DNA of 64,000 nucleotides from Nesterenkonia pannonica (GTDB taxonomy: Bacteria > Actinomycetota > Actinomycetes > Actinomycetales > Micrococcaceae). Below are positions 1 to 10,956 of the stretch, piece after piece (positions within the stretch are counted from its first letter, which is position 1; each line of letters begins with the position of its first letter). The stretch is taken from contig NZ_CP080575.1 of NCBI RefSeq assembly GCF_019575955.1, forward strand, positions 682,001 through 746,000, in the 5' to 3' direction. The translations under genes were made by a program, and so were the position numbers. The notes under the pieces were generated by a model. That model did not search any database, was not told where the DNA came from, and worked only from the letters and a program-made list of their open reading frames with translations.

Positions 1-63
1 GCCGCCGCCCCGAGAGCCCCGCGCGCCACCAGCATGCGGGGTCCGATCCCACCCAGCAGATGA
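1..63 (+). CDS. 3' end of an upstream gene, possibly the partner FecCD permease
   Basis: An open frame enters the window and stops at a TGA at 61-63, overlapping the ATG of the next permease at 60 (ATGA overlap). Siderophore importers of this class usually have two FecCD permeases in tandem, so the position fits the first one. The last 20 residues are Arg- and Pro-rich and carry no recognisable motif, and a frameshift could lie here too. The identity is inferred from position only. Confidence 0.3.
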   Translation, partial: AAAPRAPRATSMRGPIPPSR

Positions 64-1116
64 CGGTCCCCGGGCTGCTCACGCTGCGCAGCGGCGGGCG
101 AAGCGCACGGCTGCACCTGCGCACCCTCGTCGTCCTCCTCATCGTCACGGCAGTCGCCGCCGGCGTCGGCTGGTGGAACCTCATCAGCGGATCCGCATCA
201 CTGGGCGCCGCCGAAGCGCTCGCCGCCTTCACCGGGCAGGCGGACGACGGCACCGCACGCGTCATCCTCGACTGGCGCGCCCCGCGAGTGGTCTTCACCC
301 TGGTCGGCGGGGCCGCGCTCGCCGTGGCCGGGGCAGTCTTCCAATCCCAGACCCGGAATCCCCTGGGCAGCCCGGACATCATCGGCTTCTCCACCGGCGC
401 CTACACCGGGGTGCTCGTGGCGGCCTCCATCGGCCTCGCTTAAGCATCTGGACCGCCCCCATCGCCGCCGTCGTCGGCGGACTCGGCACCGGCGTCGCCG
501 TCTATCTGCTGGCGGTCCGACGCAGCGCCGGCGGCATGGGTGCGACGGGCATGCGCCTGATCCTCGTGGGCATCGGCATCAGCATCTTCCTGGGTGCGCT
601 CAACACCTACCTCGTCACGGTGCTCGATCTTGAGACGGCTATGTCGGTCGCCAGCTGGGGAGCCGGGTCGGTCAACACAGTGGGCTGGGCGCACGCAGCG
701 CCTCTGCTGGCGCTCTGTGCGGTGACCTTCCCTGTGATGCTGGCGCATGCGCGCGACATGACCCTGATCGAGATGGGCGATGACACCGCCTCCGCTCTGG
801 GGATCCGCGCCGAGCGTGTGCGTCTGGTCCAATTCGTCTGCGGTGTGCTGCTGGTGGCGGCGGTGACGGCCGGGGCGGGACCGATCGCGTTCATCGCGCT
901 GGTGGCTCCCCAGGTGGCGCTTCGCCTGACCGGCGCAGGAGCGTCCAGCTCATCCCGGCCGCAGCGATGGGTGCGCTGCTGCTGACGGCCGCAGACGCCG
1001 TCGCGCGCACGGAGCCGATGCTTACCAACCTTCCCGTCGGCGTCGTGACGCTGATCCTCGGCGGGGCATACCTGGTCTGGCTTCTCATCAGCATGAGCAG
1101 AAGGAGGACGGCATGA
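60..1116 (+). CDS. FecCD-family siderophore ABC transporter permease
   Basis: Inner-membrane permease of a ferric-siderophore (B12-type) importer. After a basic N-terminus there is a long hydrophobic segment, then the family signature around [15 protein letters not shown] (about residues 100-115), the cytoplasmic GIRAERVR loop and the C-terminal LPVGVVT segment before the last helix. About 350 residues are expected, the normal family length. The frame breaks at 439-446, where GCTTAAGC replaces a 6-base GCCGGC-type string, and near 945, where one base is missing. Correcting both gives one continuous protein. The ATG is chosen because it overlaps the upstream stop; the 3' end overlaps the ATPase start by ATGA, so translation is probably coupled. 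Confidence 0.85.
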
Positions 1117-1932
1117 CAGCAGCCCACCACCGCCTGGAGACGGAGCAGCTCAGTGCCGGATACGACCAGCGGGCCGTGCTCGAGGATCTCAGCGTGCAGA
1201 TCCCGGAAGGCTCCTTCACCGTCATCATGGGGCCCAACGCCTGCGGCAAGTCGACTCTGCTGCGGAGCCTGGCTCGGCTCATCCGTCCCACCGCCGGGCA
1301 TGTGCTCCTGGACGGGCAGGCCATCCTCGCCCGGCCCGCCAAGGAGCTGGCGCGGACCATCGGCCTGCTGCCCCAGTCCTCCACGGCTCCCGACGGCATC
1401 GTCGTCGCCGACCTGGTCTCCCGGGGCGGCATCCGCACCAGAGCCTGCTGCGCCGGTGGAGCGCTGAGGACGAGCGGGCCGTGGCTGAGGCACTGGAGCT
1501 GACCGGCACCGCGGACCTGGCCTCACGCCCCGTCGACGAGCTCTCCGGGGCCAGCGCCAACGGGTATGGATCGCTATGGCGCTGGCTCAGCAGACCCCGC
1601 TTCTGCTGCTCGATGAGCCCACCACGTTCTTGGACATTGCGCACCAGATCGAAGTCCTGGAGCTGTGCACCCGCCTGCAGCAGCAGGGACGCACCATGGT
1701 CGCCGTGCTGCACGACCTGAACCAGGCGCTGCGGTACGCCACACACGTGGTGGCGATGCATGAGGGCCGCATCGTCGCCCAGGGACACCCTCACGAGGTG
1801 GCCACCTCGGAGCTGGTCAGCAGCGTCTTCGGGGTCGAGGCCCGCATCATCGAAGACCCTGAGACCGGCCGCCCGCTCGTCATCCCGCGTGCTCCCGCTG
1901 CGGTTCGCCCGGCCCCGCTGATCCTGTCCTGA
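1113..1932 (+). CDS. FecE-type siderophore ABC transporter ATP-binding protein
   Basis: Cytoplasmic ATPase that powers the adjacent permease. The Walker A is [11 protein letters not shown], with Ala where Gly is usual. The Walker B is [12 protein letters not shown], followed by a D-loop and the switch His in VLHDLNQA. The signature LSGGQRQRV appears only after restoring one G in a run near 1550; a second base is missing near 1426 (GGCCGG read as GGCGG). About 270 residues, normal for the family. The gene sits in an operon with the permease upstream and the binding protein 60 bases downstream. Confidence 0.88.
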
Positions 1933-1994
1933 AGCTTCGCACCCAGCATCACCCGGTCCGCGCACCACGGGCTGCCACCTTGAAGGAGAACCCC

Positions 1995-3012
1995 ATGAAG
2001 AATGCTCACCCGCTCATCGCCGGCGTCGCGGCCCTGGCCCTGACGCTGACGGCCTGCGGCGGCGGTGACACCGACGCTGCTGAGGAGACCGGCGACGAGG
2101 GCGCCGGCACAGGCACGGCGACGGCCGAGCACATGTACGGCACCACAGAGGTCGAGCTGCCGGAGGACGGCGAGCTGCGCGTCGTCGCCCTCGGCTGGTC
2201 CGACGCTGAGGTGGCGCTGGCACTGGCGTGGAGCCCATCGCTGTGCACGACTGGCTCGGCTTCGGCGAGGAGACCCACGGCGTGGGGCCCTGGGCCGCTG
2301 ACCTCATCGAAGGTGATCCGGAGGTGATCCCACGCTCTGACGAGGAGCTGGACTACGAGCAGATTCAGGCCATGGAGCCGGACCTGATCCTCAACGTGAA
2401 CTCCGGCTACGAGGAGGACGAGTACAACCGGCTCTCCGAGATCGCGCCGACGGTCTCCGGGCCTGAGGGGCGGAGAACTTCAACCCCGGCTGGGAGAGCC
2501 ACACTCAGCTGATCGCCGACGCCCTGGGCCTCTCGGAGGAGGGTGAGCAGCTCGTCGCCGACACTGAGGAGAGCTTCGCGGCCGCACGCGAGGAGCACCC
2601 GGAGTTCGACGGAGTGGAGGCGGTCACCGGGTCCAAGTTCGGCGAGGCCTACGGGCTGAGCTACAGCGGGGACATGCGCTGGGATGTCATGGAGGAGCTC
2701 GGCTTCCAGATGTACGGCCCTGCCGCGGACATGGAGCCCAACCAGGGCTTCTTCGCCGACGTCTCCGAGGAGCAGGTGGAGGTGCTCGACGCTGAGGTCG
2801 CCGTCCTCTTCCCCATCGGCTACACCCTTGAGGAGCTTGAGGAGGACCCGCTGCTGTCCTCCCTGGACGTCGTCGAGGAGGACCGTGCGGTGCTGCTGCC
2901 CGATGACGGGGATCTCGTCATGGCATTCTCCGCGGGTTCCCCGCTGAGCATCGACGTGGTGCTGGACGAGCTGCCGGAGCAGCTCGCCGAGGCCGTCGAG
3001 AACCTGGACTGA
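1995..3012 (+). CDS. Iron-siderophore substrate-binding lipoprotein
   Basis: Extracellular binding protein that delivers ferric siderophore to the permease. The start is fixed by an AAGGAG ribosome site at 1983-1988 just before the ATG. A signal peptide ends in the lipobox LTAC, so the protein is probably lipid-anchored. The mature N-terminus is Asp/Glu-rich. The FecB/PeripBP fold is visible in the pattern EPDLILNVNSGY followed by LSEIAPTV, and in a long linker helix. Frames change near 2230 and 2464, each where a G run is one base short. Third gene of the uptake operon. Confidence 0.87.
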
Positions 3013-4051
3013 TGCCCTCGCCCGCCGCCGTGGCTGCTGTGTTCGCGACCCGCGCCTACCTCACCACGGTGGCGCGGGTCTCCCGCCTGAGCGCCCACTT
3101 TGTGCGCGTCACCGTCACAGGGAGTCTCTTGTCGACTTCGGTCCCTCTGCCGTGAGCGGACTGGCAGCGGCGGCTCCGGCCGATCCGGTGCCCGCATGGG
3201 ACCAGCGGATCAAGCTGTTCCTGCCGTGTCCCGACGGCACCTACCCCGAGCTGGGCCTCTTCGATGAGCTAAGCCCGGCCGATGATGGAGTGGTACACCG
3301 TCTGGCGGCAGCTTCCGGAGGAGGAGCGCAACCCGATCCGCACCTATACGGTCCGGGCGGCTCGTCCCCTGAGCCGCGAAGTGGATATGGACTTCGTTCT
3401 CCATGAGGAGCCCGACGGCAGCATGGGTCCAGCGTCGTCCTGGGCGGCTTCCGCGGCGGTGGGCGATGAGCTGATCGTCATCGGCCCTGACCGCCGGTCG
3501 GAGCAGGTAAGCGGCGGCATCGAATGGAACCCCGGGACCGCTCGTGAGGTGATGCTCGCCGGGGACGAGACGGCCGCGCCCGCCATCTGCGCCATCTTGG
3601 AGTCCCTGGCGGCCTCGGATGAGGCCCGAGTGTTCTTCGGCGAGGCCTATATCGAGGTGCCCACGGCCGATGATGTGCTGGAGGTCAACCCGCCCTCGGG
3701 GGTGGTGGTGCGCTGGCTTCCGCGGGATGGTGCGCCCTTGGGCGAGCTGCTCGGCCCTGCGGTGCAGGACTGGGGCAGGCGCCGCAGCATCATCTTCGAG
3801 GCGCGCCGGGCTGCCTGGGCGCCGGGGCTGTCCCCGTCGGGGCGCCTGCTGCGTCGAAGGACTACCGGGAGCTGTCTCCTGAGGACCCCGTGTGGGAGGT
3901 CGCCGAGCCTGAGGGGTTCCGCGAGTACGCGTGGCTGGCCGGCGAGTCCGGCGTCATCACCGGACTGCGCGGCACCTGGTGAAGGAGATCGGCCTCTCCG
4001 GGGCAGGTCTCGTTCATGGGCTATTGGAAGCAGGGTCGCCCCAGCGCGTGA
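3012..4051 (+). CDS. Siderophore-interacting protein (flavin ferric-siderophore reductase)
   Basis: Cytoplasmic FAD-dependent reductase that releases iron from imported siderophores. It shows the flavin-binding motif NPIRTYTVR, the family nicotinamide-side motif LAGDETAAPAI and the C-terminal FMGYWKQG typical of SIP proteins. The start overlaps the binding-protein stop (TGATG). Breaks occur at 3270-3276 (GCTAAGC in place of six bases, after which the frame resumes as expected) and several G/C-run deletions near 3120, 3800 and 3950. The last codons and the stop lie inside the left 18-bp repeat of the downstream island, so the insertion left this gene complete. Confidence 0.87.
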
Positions 4052-4055
4052 CCGT
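4038..4055 (+). repeat. Left 18-bp direct repeat of the restriction island
   Basis: GCCCCAGCGCGTGACCGT, identical to 13689-13706 in the same orientation. It includes the stop codon of the siderophore-interacting protein gene. The hsdR stop lies only 11 bases further on. The arrangement resembles an attachment site at the 3' end of a gene. Confidence 0.85.
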
Positions 4056-4066
4056 ACATCAGGTGT

Positions 4067-7000
4067 TCAGGCGGCGAGGGCTCGGTCCCGGAAGTCCTCC
4101 AGGATCGTGACGACGGTGTCCACGCGATCTTCTCCGAGCACTTCGTCGGGCCCGTTCGGTGCGTAGTCCGTGAAGGGCGACTGGTAGAGGGAAGCCGCCT
4201 TCATTGCGCCGTTCACTGAGAGGTAGTCCACGATCAACTCGATGAACCGCAGCTGTTCAGCAGAGAAGTTTGCACCCTGGATGAACTGGGCGAAAGCCTC
4301 CCGGGCGACCTCCCTCTCTACGCCAACGATTCTGCGGATGAAGAGGCCGAGACCGTCAGCCTCTTGGGCAGCAGCTTCGACGTCTTCCCGAGTGCCGACG
4401 CCCGAATCCACCAGCATCTCCTCGAGGACCTGGATGTCCTGAGCAGTGAGCTGCCGGTTGAACCGAACACGCTGCAGCGCCACATGGTTGAGGTGCTTCT
4501 GAAGGAACTGCTCCGCTTTCTGGCGGAACCGGGCCAGGTCTGTTGCTTAGGCGTTGTATGCCTCAGGAAGGCCTCAGCGACCGTGACGTCGGTGTCCTCG
4601 AAGTTCGTGTGGACGGGCGTCCATGTTCGGGGCTCGACATAGTGGACGATGTTGCGCAGGGTTGTTCGTACCTTCTCCAGCCGTACGGAGTCTGCCCCAG
4701 CCCACCAGGCATCATCCTGAAGGTCCTGAAGGAGCGGTGTGTGCTGGTCGACCGCCGGGATGCTCCTGCGAGTCAGAAGGTCTTCGGCGATGTCTTGGAT
4801 CTTGTTCCGCTGGGCAGCGAACAGTTCGGCATCGCCTTCCACTTGCGCCGTTTGGGCCTGAAGGATCGTGTAGTCGAAGCTCTTTGCCTCCTCCTTCTCC
4901 TGGGCGGAGGTTGAGGGAAGCGGACCAAACGTCTGCGAGAGCTGCTGAACTTCCGCCGCATTGATGTGCCGCCACTTGCTGCGGGGGTGTACTGCACGAG
5001 CAGTTCTCGGTGGGGACGCACTTGGACAAAGTCCGGGTTCATGCCCCGCAGGTGCTGCAGTGTGCTCTCCAGGACATGTTCCCGGAGTGTTTTTCGGTGG
5101 TCGGCTAAGAGGGCTGCGCCGGGCCCCTCATCCAGGGAGTTCAGGAGGCGCAGACGTGACTCGAAAAGACGTTCGCTGAGAGACTTTGGGCGGGGACGCG
5201 GCTTCTCTTCTCGGTCTTCGTCGAAGAACGCGAGGTTGTCCCCGAAGTCGAGGATGAGGAAGTTCTCCTTGTCCTGGTCGGGACCGAAGAGGTTCTCACA
5301 GAGCCGTGTGCCACGGCCCACCATCTGCCAGAACTTGGCCTTGGAGTACACGGTCTTGAAGAACACCAGATTCACCACGGATGGGACGTCGATGCCGGTG
5401 TCGAGCATGTCGACGGTGATGGCGATCTGCGGTTCGGAGTCCTGCTTTGAGAAATCTCTGATGAGCTCTTGGACCCGCTCGACCTCATGCGTAATGACTC
5501 GTGCGAAGTTGCCGCCCAAATGCGGGTACTGCTCAGTGAAGCTCTCGTAGAGGGCGTAGGCGTGCTCCTGGTTCTGGGCGAAGATGATCGTCTTGCCCAG
5601 CACGTCCCCGCTTACCACATGGATGCCTTCCTCCATGAGGGTCGCCAGCACTTTGTTGTTCGTGTCCCTGTTGAGCACCTTGCGGTTCATGTCCTGCTTG
5701 CGGACCACCTCGGGGATCAGTCCCGCCTCGTCGGTGCCGGGATCCGTCCATTCCAGGGCCTCCCACTGTTCTCGGTCGTCCTCGGACATCTCGTCGTACC
5801 GCATCCCGTGGCTGAGGAACTGCGTTTCGGCGGCCCGAGGGATGTAGGGAACTAACCATCCTTTCGCGATGGCTTCCTCGAGGGGGTAGGTGTCGGTGGG
5901 CACGCCGTTCTCCTGGCCGAAGAACTCGAATGTGCTGCGGTGCACGTCTTCGACTGGCGTGGCTGTGAGTCCCACGAGGTGAGCGTCGAAGTAGTCGAAG
6001 AGGGACCTGTAGGAGGCATAGATGGAACGGTGTGCCTCGTCCACGATGACCAGGTCGAAGAACCCAGGCCCGAACATTCTCTCTTCGGGCTTCAGCAGGT
6101 TCATCATGGTCGGGTAGGTGCAGACGAAGACTCGACCGTCGGTGTTCTTCTCGGTGACGAGATTGATCGGGGAGCGTCGGGCAGGTTCTGCCGAAAGGCA
6201 TCGACTGCCTGGTTCACGAGGGCTACGCGGTCGGCCAGAAACAGCACTCGTTTAGCCCAGCTAAGCTCGCATCATTTGATCGGCCAGGGCGATCACGGTA
6301 CGGGTTTTGCCGGTGCCGGTGGCCATCACCAGCAGGGACCGGCGTCGCATCTGGGCGAACTGCTGGCCCACACTCCGAATCATCCTCTCTTGGTATGGCC
6401 GACCTGCGATGCTGTCATTGATGGCGGTCTCAGCCAGCGGCTTCCGGGCGGTGCGGGAACGGATGCGCCACTGCAGGTCGGTTTTGGTGAGGAACCCGTC
6501 GACTCGGCGCGGCGGGTATCCCTTGAGGCCGAAGGCGGTGTCATCCCACAGCATGGTCCGGTAGCCGTTGGTGTAGAAGATGAGGGGCGCTGACCGTAGT
6601 CGCGTTCGATCCCGTCGGCGTAGAGCTTGGCCTGTTCCTGGCCCACCTCTGCTTTGCGGAGGGTGCGTTTAGCCTCGACGACGGCTAGGGGCAGGCCGTC
6701 ATCTGACCACAGCACGTAGTCCACAAAGCCGGTAGCGGTGCATGCCCCGGTGGCGTCGGGCATGCCGGTGACCCGGTGTTCGCGGGTTGCGTCAGCGTCG
6801 GCGACATCGGGACCTTCGAGGCGCCACCCAGCAGCTTGAGGTCCACATCAATCTGGTAGAGACGGGTGCTGCGCTCGTCCGGGTCACGCTCGTCAAAGAC
6901 CGCAGTGGCCTGCTGGGCCTGTTCGCTCTGCGCTGCGGCGGCGTGGGCTGCACGGAGCGTTTCCAGCTCGGCTTCTAGCTCTGCGTTCTTGGCGGCGGAC

Positions 7001-7521
7001 TCTTCGAGCTGCGCCTTATAGCTCTGCTGCTCTTTCTGGATCTTGATTGCGAGCTTCTGGAGGTCTCCGTAGTGCATGGGCTGCCTTTTGGCAGCTATCT
7101 CAGTGTTGAAGCTCGCGGCGGTGGGCACTTGATGCGGGACGCTTGAGTAGTGCTGGGCGCCCCAGAGCATGACGTAGTGGAGGTCGCGAAGAACCTGCAG
7201 GGCGATGTCCGGGCGGATCTGGTTGTGGCTGTGTACGGCCTGGTTGCCGACCTTCCGAATGAGGTTCAACTTCTGGACGATGGCCTGGCCAGCGCGTTGG
7301 ACGAAGGCGTCGGCGTGGATTTGGGCGGCGAGGTCGTCGCGGTAGGGCTCGGGAAGGCGGGCCCAGTTGTAGATGTGCTGGATCAGCTGCTCGGTGGCAT
7401 AGCGGGCGTGGAAGCAGGCGGCACGCGGATCCGTGCGGATGTACTCCTCGGCGCGCAGGCTCGACTGGTAGATCTGCGGCCATTCCTGCTCGATGAACGC
7501 GAAGTTGCTGGGCCCCGCCAC
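4067..7521 (-). CDS. hsdR: Type I restriction enzyme subunit R (HsdR)
   Basis: ATP-dependent translocase and nuclease subunit of a type I restriction system. From the N-terminus: a DUF4145-like helical region (about 1-150), a coiled coil (about 170-215), a PD-(D/E)XK nuclease with VDYVLW and the catalytic AVVEAK, then an SF2 helicase with Walker A ATGTGKTRT, DEAH box VDEAHRS, LVGLTATP and motif VI QMVGRGTRL, and a helical C-terminus ending in ALAA. The frame is broken at GCTTAGC near 6254 and GCCTAAGC near 4546, both resolved by GCCGGC, plus run errors near 4900, 6190, 6590 and 6780. About 1,150 residues. Unlike most systems it is separated from hsdS and hsdM by other genes and is divergent from the TIR gene. 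Confidence 0.9.
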
Positions 7522-7720
7522 GCTTCCCTAAATGCCAGGTGTGATCCTCAGCTCACGCTATCTGATCGGCCCGACATGGTGTGAGCGTTGGCAGCCGCCT
7601 GGTTAGGCCATGTGTGGCGAACTGGAGTTGTGGTCTTCACTGCTAAAAGTCTGCATTGTGTGTTGATAACTCTTTGCATCAGGTGTTGACTTTCTTGGTG
7701 TTTGGCGGGATCCTCTACGC
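7522..7720. promoter_or_regulatory. Divergent promoter region between hsdR and the TIR gene
   Basis: This stretch is visibly AT-richer than the flanking genome. On the + strand TTGACT (7686-7691), 17 bases, then GATCCT (7709-7714) lies 6 bases before the ATG at 7721, which suggests a leaderless transcript. A second TTGATA-like box lies near 7662. The hsdR promoter should lie at the other end; I see no clear boxes for it. Confidence 0.5.
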
Positions 7721-10242
7721 ATGGCGTATGTGCATCGGTTCATCGAGCCTTTCGTTGTCGAGGCCCTTCGGGACCAGTCCTCGTGATTCTCGAGGGTGCT
7801 CGAGCCATTGGTAAGACGAGCTTGCTGTTGGCGCTCCGAGAGCGTGGCCACATCAATACGGTTCAGTCACTGACGAATCCTGAAGTGCGAAACGCCGCGG
7901 AGACCGACATCGACGGTTGGCTTCGTTCGCTCACGGAGCCCTTTGCGATTGATGAAGCGCAGCTCCTCCCGAGTTGCAGTTGGCGCTAAAGCGCCTCCTC
8001 GATGAACGACAGGACCAATTGAGCGGGCTTCTCACGGGATCAGCCGAAATCGGTCGGAAGGGATTCGGGGCAGTGATCCTCTGGCGAGGCGAGCACAGCG
8101 TATTCGCCTCGAACCTCTGACTGAGGCCGAGATCCATTCTCTTGAGGATTCTCAGTCCTCTGGTGCTGGGCCTTGGTCTGTAGTTGATGCGTTGATTACT
8201 CAAGAGCCCCAACTCAATGCGCTGGTCGAAGATCCGTCGTGGTGGAAAGCGGGCCTCTGGGAAGGTGGGATGCCCTACAACCGGCTCGATGAGAGCCGCA
8301 GTGCGCGTCGGCAGCGATCCAGCAGAATTCGGGCGGGTGTGGAGGCAATTCTCACGGATGATGTGCTCCCGGGGAGAGGTTTGACCTCACGAATGCGAAA
8401 CGGGTGCTGGATTACGTTCTCCGCAAGCCTGCCGAAGAGGTCAAAGCGAAGACCATTGCCGACATGCTTGGGATCGACCCCAGAAGCGTCAACCGCTACC
8501 TCGATGTATTGAGAGGCGGTTCTTGACTCATGAGCTTCCCAACTTTCTGCGCTCGTCCAAGACGTCATCTCGTGTGACGGCGAAACTCTATCCTGCTGAT
8601 ACGTCGCTCAGTGCTGAGTGGCTTGCTGCTCAGTCTTATGAACAGCTTGATGACGATCAGCGAGGGCACCTCTTCGAAGCATTCGTTGCTCAGCAATTGC
8701 GTGCGCATCTGACGTGGTCGACTCAGGGTGTGGCTCTTTACCACTGGCGCGATACGCGGAAGGGCAGAACGAAGGAAGTCGACCTTGTTATCGAGGCAAC
8801 GGACGGATCGCTCACAGCCATCGAGATGAAGTCCTCGTTGAAACCTCGCACACAGGATTTCAACGGGATTCGAAACTTCCGTGAGCAGTATCCTGACCGT
8901 TTCGCGCGCGGTTTCGTCATCTCTCCGGCAGGCTCTCCTGCGAAATTCGGTGAGGACTTGTGGTCGCTGCCTGTGGTAGCTCTCCGTGACGTGGATGCGT
9001 GGAAGAATCTCCGCCTGCCTACTTCTATGCCCGAGTCTCTTCACTCACAACGAACGAACACCGAACAAGTTGAAAAGGTTGGAATGAGCCCTAGCTCCTC
9101 ATTGTATTCAGAGAATGACCAACCAAGTTCAGACACCCAAATTTTCGTCAGCTATGCGCACCGGGACAACGAAGGACTCTATGAGGGCAAGGTCACCCAG
9201 TTTGTAGAGGACGTCCGTGAGGTGCTCGAGGTCGAGCACGAATGGTCAGCAAAAATCGTTTGGGATGCAACTTTTATGAATTGGGGTGACGATCTTGAGG
9301 CGCGGATCGAGAAGGAACTGGCGGATTCCGCGCTCTTCATTCCATTCATCTCGCCTTCCTACATCCGCAGTGAATGGTGCCGCCGAGAGTTCGTACAGTT
9401 CAGTGACGCTGCCGCTCGTGCCAATGTTCCACTTCGATCAGAGGCGACGAACCTTGTTCTGCCTGTGATCTGGACGCCTCCGAGGGCTTTCCGGGAGCAG
9501 TCGAGCGGTGACCCTGTCCTTGACCGCGTACGCAGCACGTTCTTCATCGAGGTGATGGAGGCGCGGGCAAAGCCCCGGGGCTCTCAGGAGTACCTCGCGG
9601 CCGTTACTACCGTCGCTGAGGGTCTGGCTCGGATTCTGGATGAACGGGCCCAAAGTGCTCTTGCCGACAACGGGGTGAGCCCCTGCCGGAGGATTCACGA
9701 GATTTAGCGGAGGTTCTGGAATCGATTGAAGAGCTTCAGTCCAACTTCGAGGCTGATCTCGTCAAGTTTGGTGAGTCTTTTGAGGAGCTAAGCCTCGGGT
9801 TCCAGATGACGACTACGCAGCAGCCGTTGTCGAAGACGGCCAACGCGCGCGAGCTGCTGAACTGGGCTGAGCGAGCTCGACATTCGTTGCAGGGGCCCTC
9901 GGAGAGGTTGGAGTCTGCTGCGGCGAAGGTTCAGCAGGGCTGGGACCAGATGACTCAGGATATTGCTGCTTTCGTTGCTATTGCGAATGATACGGGGCAG
10001 GACGTGCCCGCTGCGGAGTTGCGTACGCTTGCTGCGGACCTGGAACAATCGACCAGCGGGCTCCTGATTCAGATTTGGAGCAGATGGAGACGATCGCTCG
10101 AGCCCTGCCTCGTATGTCTCGCAGGCTGTCCCCGGTTTCGCAGGCGCTGCTGAAGGCCGTTGACACTATAAGAGGCGTAAGCGTCTCCGCAGATGGTTGG
10201 CTTAGTTCGATCTATCGCAGCGCGGGCCTCGAGGAGAGCTGA
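7721..10242 (+). CDS. AAA ATPase - DUF4143 - TIR domain fusion protein, candidate defence effector
   Basis: About 835 residues once run deletions are restored. Order: AAA ATPase with Walker A EGARAIGKTSLL, Walker B PFAIDEAQLLPE and sensor LLTGSAE; a winged helix (TIADMLGIDPRSVNRYLDVL); a PD-(D/E)XK-like DUF4143 region with EVDLVIE and AIEMKSS; a flexible linker near 9020-9130; a TIR domain from IFVSYAHRDN, with WGDDLEARI and SEWCRREF carrying the expected catalytic Glu; then a helical tail ending in GLEES. Breaks near 7770, 7973, 8072, 8376, 8508, 9675 and 10065 each fit one lost base, mostly in G or C runs. Family knowledge: bacterial TIR domains are often NAD-consuming effectors. Inference: a defence or guard protein. 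The gene sits inside a type I restriction locus. Confidence 0.8.
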
Positions 10243-10590
10243 TTCGAGGCGGGTCGGGGCAGACAGTCTCAGCTCTGAGGGTGAAGTCGGGCGGCCCGAT
10301 GCGGAGGTTTTGTTGTGGAGTACCAGGCGCCATTCCATGCGGCCTGCCGACACGGGGACAGCACCGTTGTTCGCGGCCGTTGGCTGCCTCGACTTCGCGC
10401 TGCAGTTCGTTGAACCAGAAGCTCATCACGTCACGGATCTCGTCGGGCAGAGGGAGCGATGAGAACTCTTCGGGTGGGGGTATGCGATGCTCGACTTGTC
10501 GCCTTCGGTGACTGGCCCGAGGTGCACCCCATCACGGTCACGGAGATCGAGGACGGCGTACAGAGGCCAGCTGCGGATTGTGTCACTCAT
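10202..10590 (-). CDS. Hypothetical protein between the TIR gene and the DUF3024 gene
   Basis: The frame begins MSDTIRSWPLYAVLDLRDRD and, after an apparent frame change near 10470, continues into a helical stretch with EIRDVMSFWFNELQREVEAA. A further change near 10370 leaves the C-terminus and stop uncertain; it may overlap the 3' end of the convergent TIR gene. I do not recognise a family. It follows the DUF3024 gene by about 25 bases on the same strand, so the two are probably cotranscribed with hsdS and hsdM. Confidence 0.4.
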
Positions 10591-10614
10591 GAGGCACTTC
10601 TTTCTTCGCCTGAC

Positions 10615-10953
10615 TCATCCCCAGAAGACGGCGCTGTCGGGTTCGTCGAGGAAGGCAAGGACTTCACGGGCGTTGAGGATGGGGCGGGAGGATCCGTGGA
10701 GGTGGAACATCAGGTTCCGGTCCCGCCAGTAGATGGTCCACAGCCCGGTGCGGGTGGTGTACCGCAGAGGGCGACGGGGAACCGCATGGTCGGGCGGTTC
10801 TGCGGGTCTATCCAGTCCGGCTTAAGCACCCCATGATGTCCACATCGCGTGGGTGACGTCGTAGTCGGTCCACACCTGGTCCCGAACATACTCAGGGGTG
10901 TGCTCTTCACACCAGGCGGCGATCAGCTTCAGGTCTGATTCAGGGACCGCCAT
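10615..10953 (-). CDS. DUF3024 family protein
   Basis: About 112 residues. It has the DUF3024 pattern: a short helical N-terminus, a beta-rich middle with GLWTIYWRDRNLMFHLH, and the C-terminal end DEPDSAVFWG. The function of the family is unknown. The frame is broken at 10823-10830 by GCTTAAGC, another GCCGGC-type site, and by a run error near 10770. Its ATG lies 4 bases after the hsdS stop, so it belongs to the hsdM-hsdS transcription unit and may be an accessory gene of the restriction system. Confidence 0.65.
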
Positions 10954-10956
10954 GGG

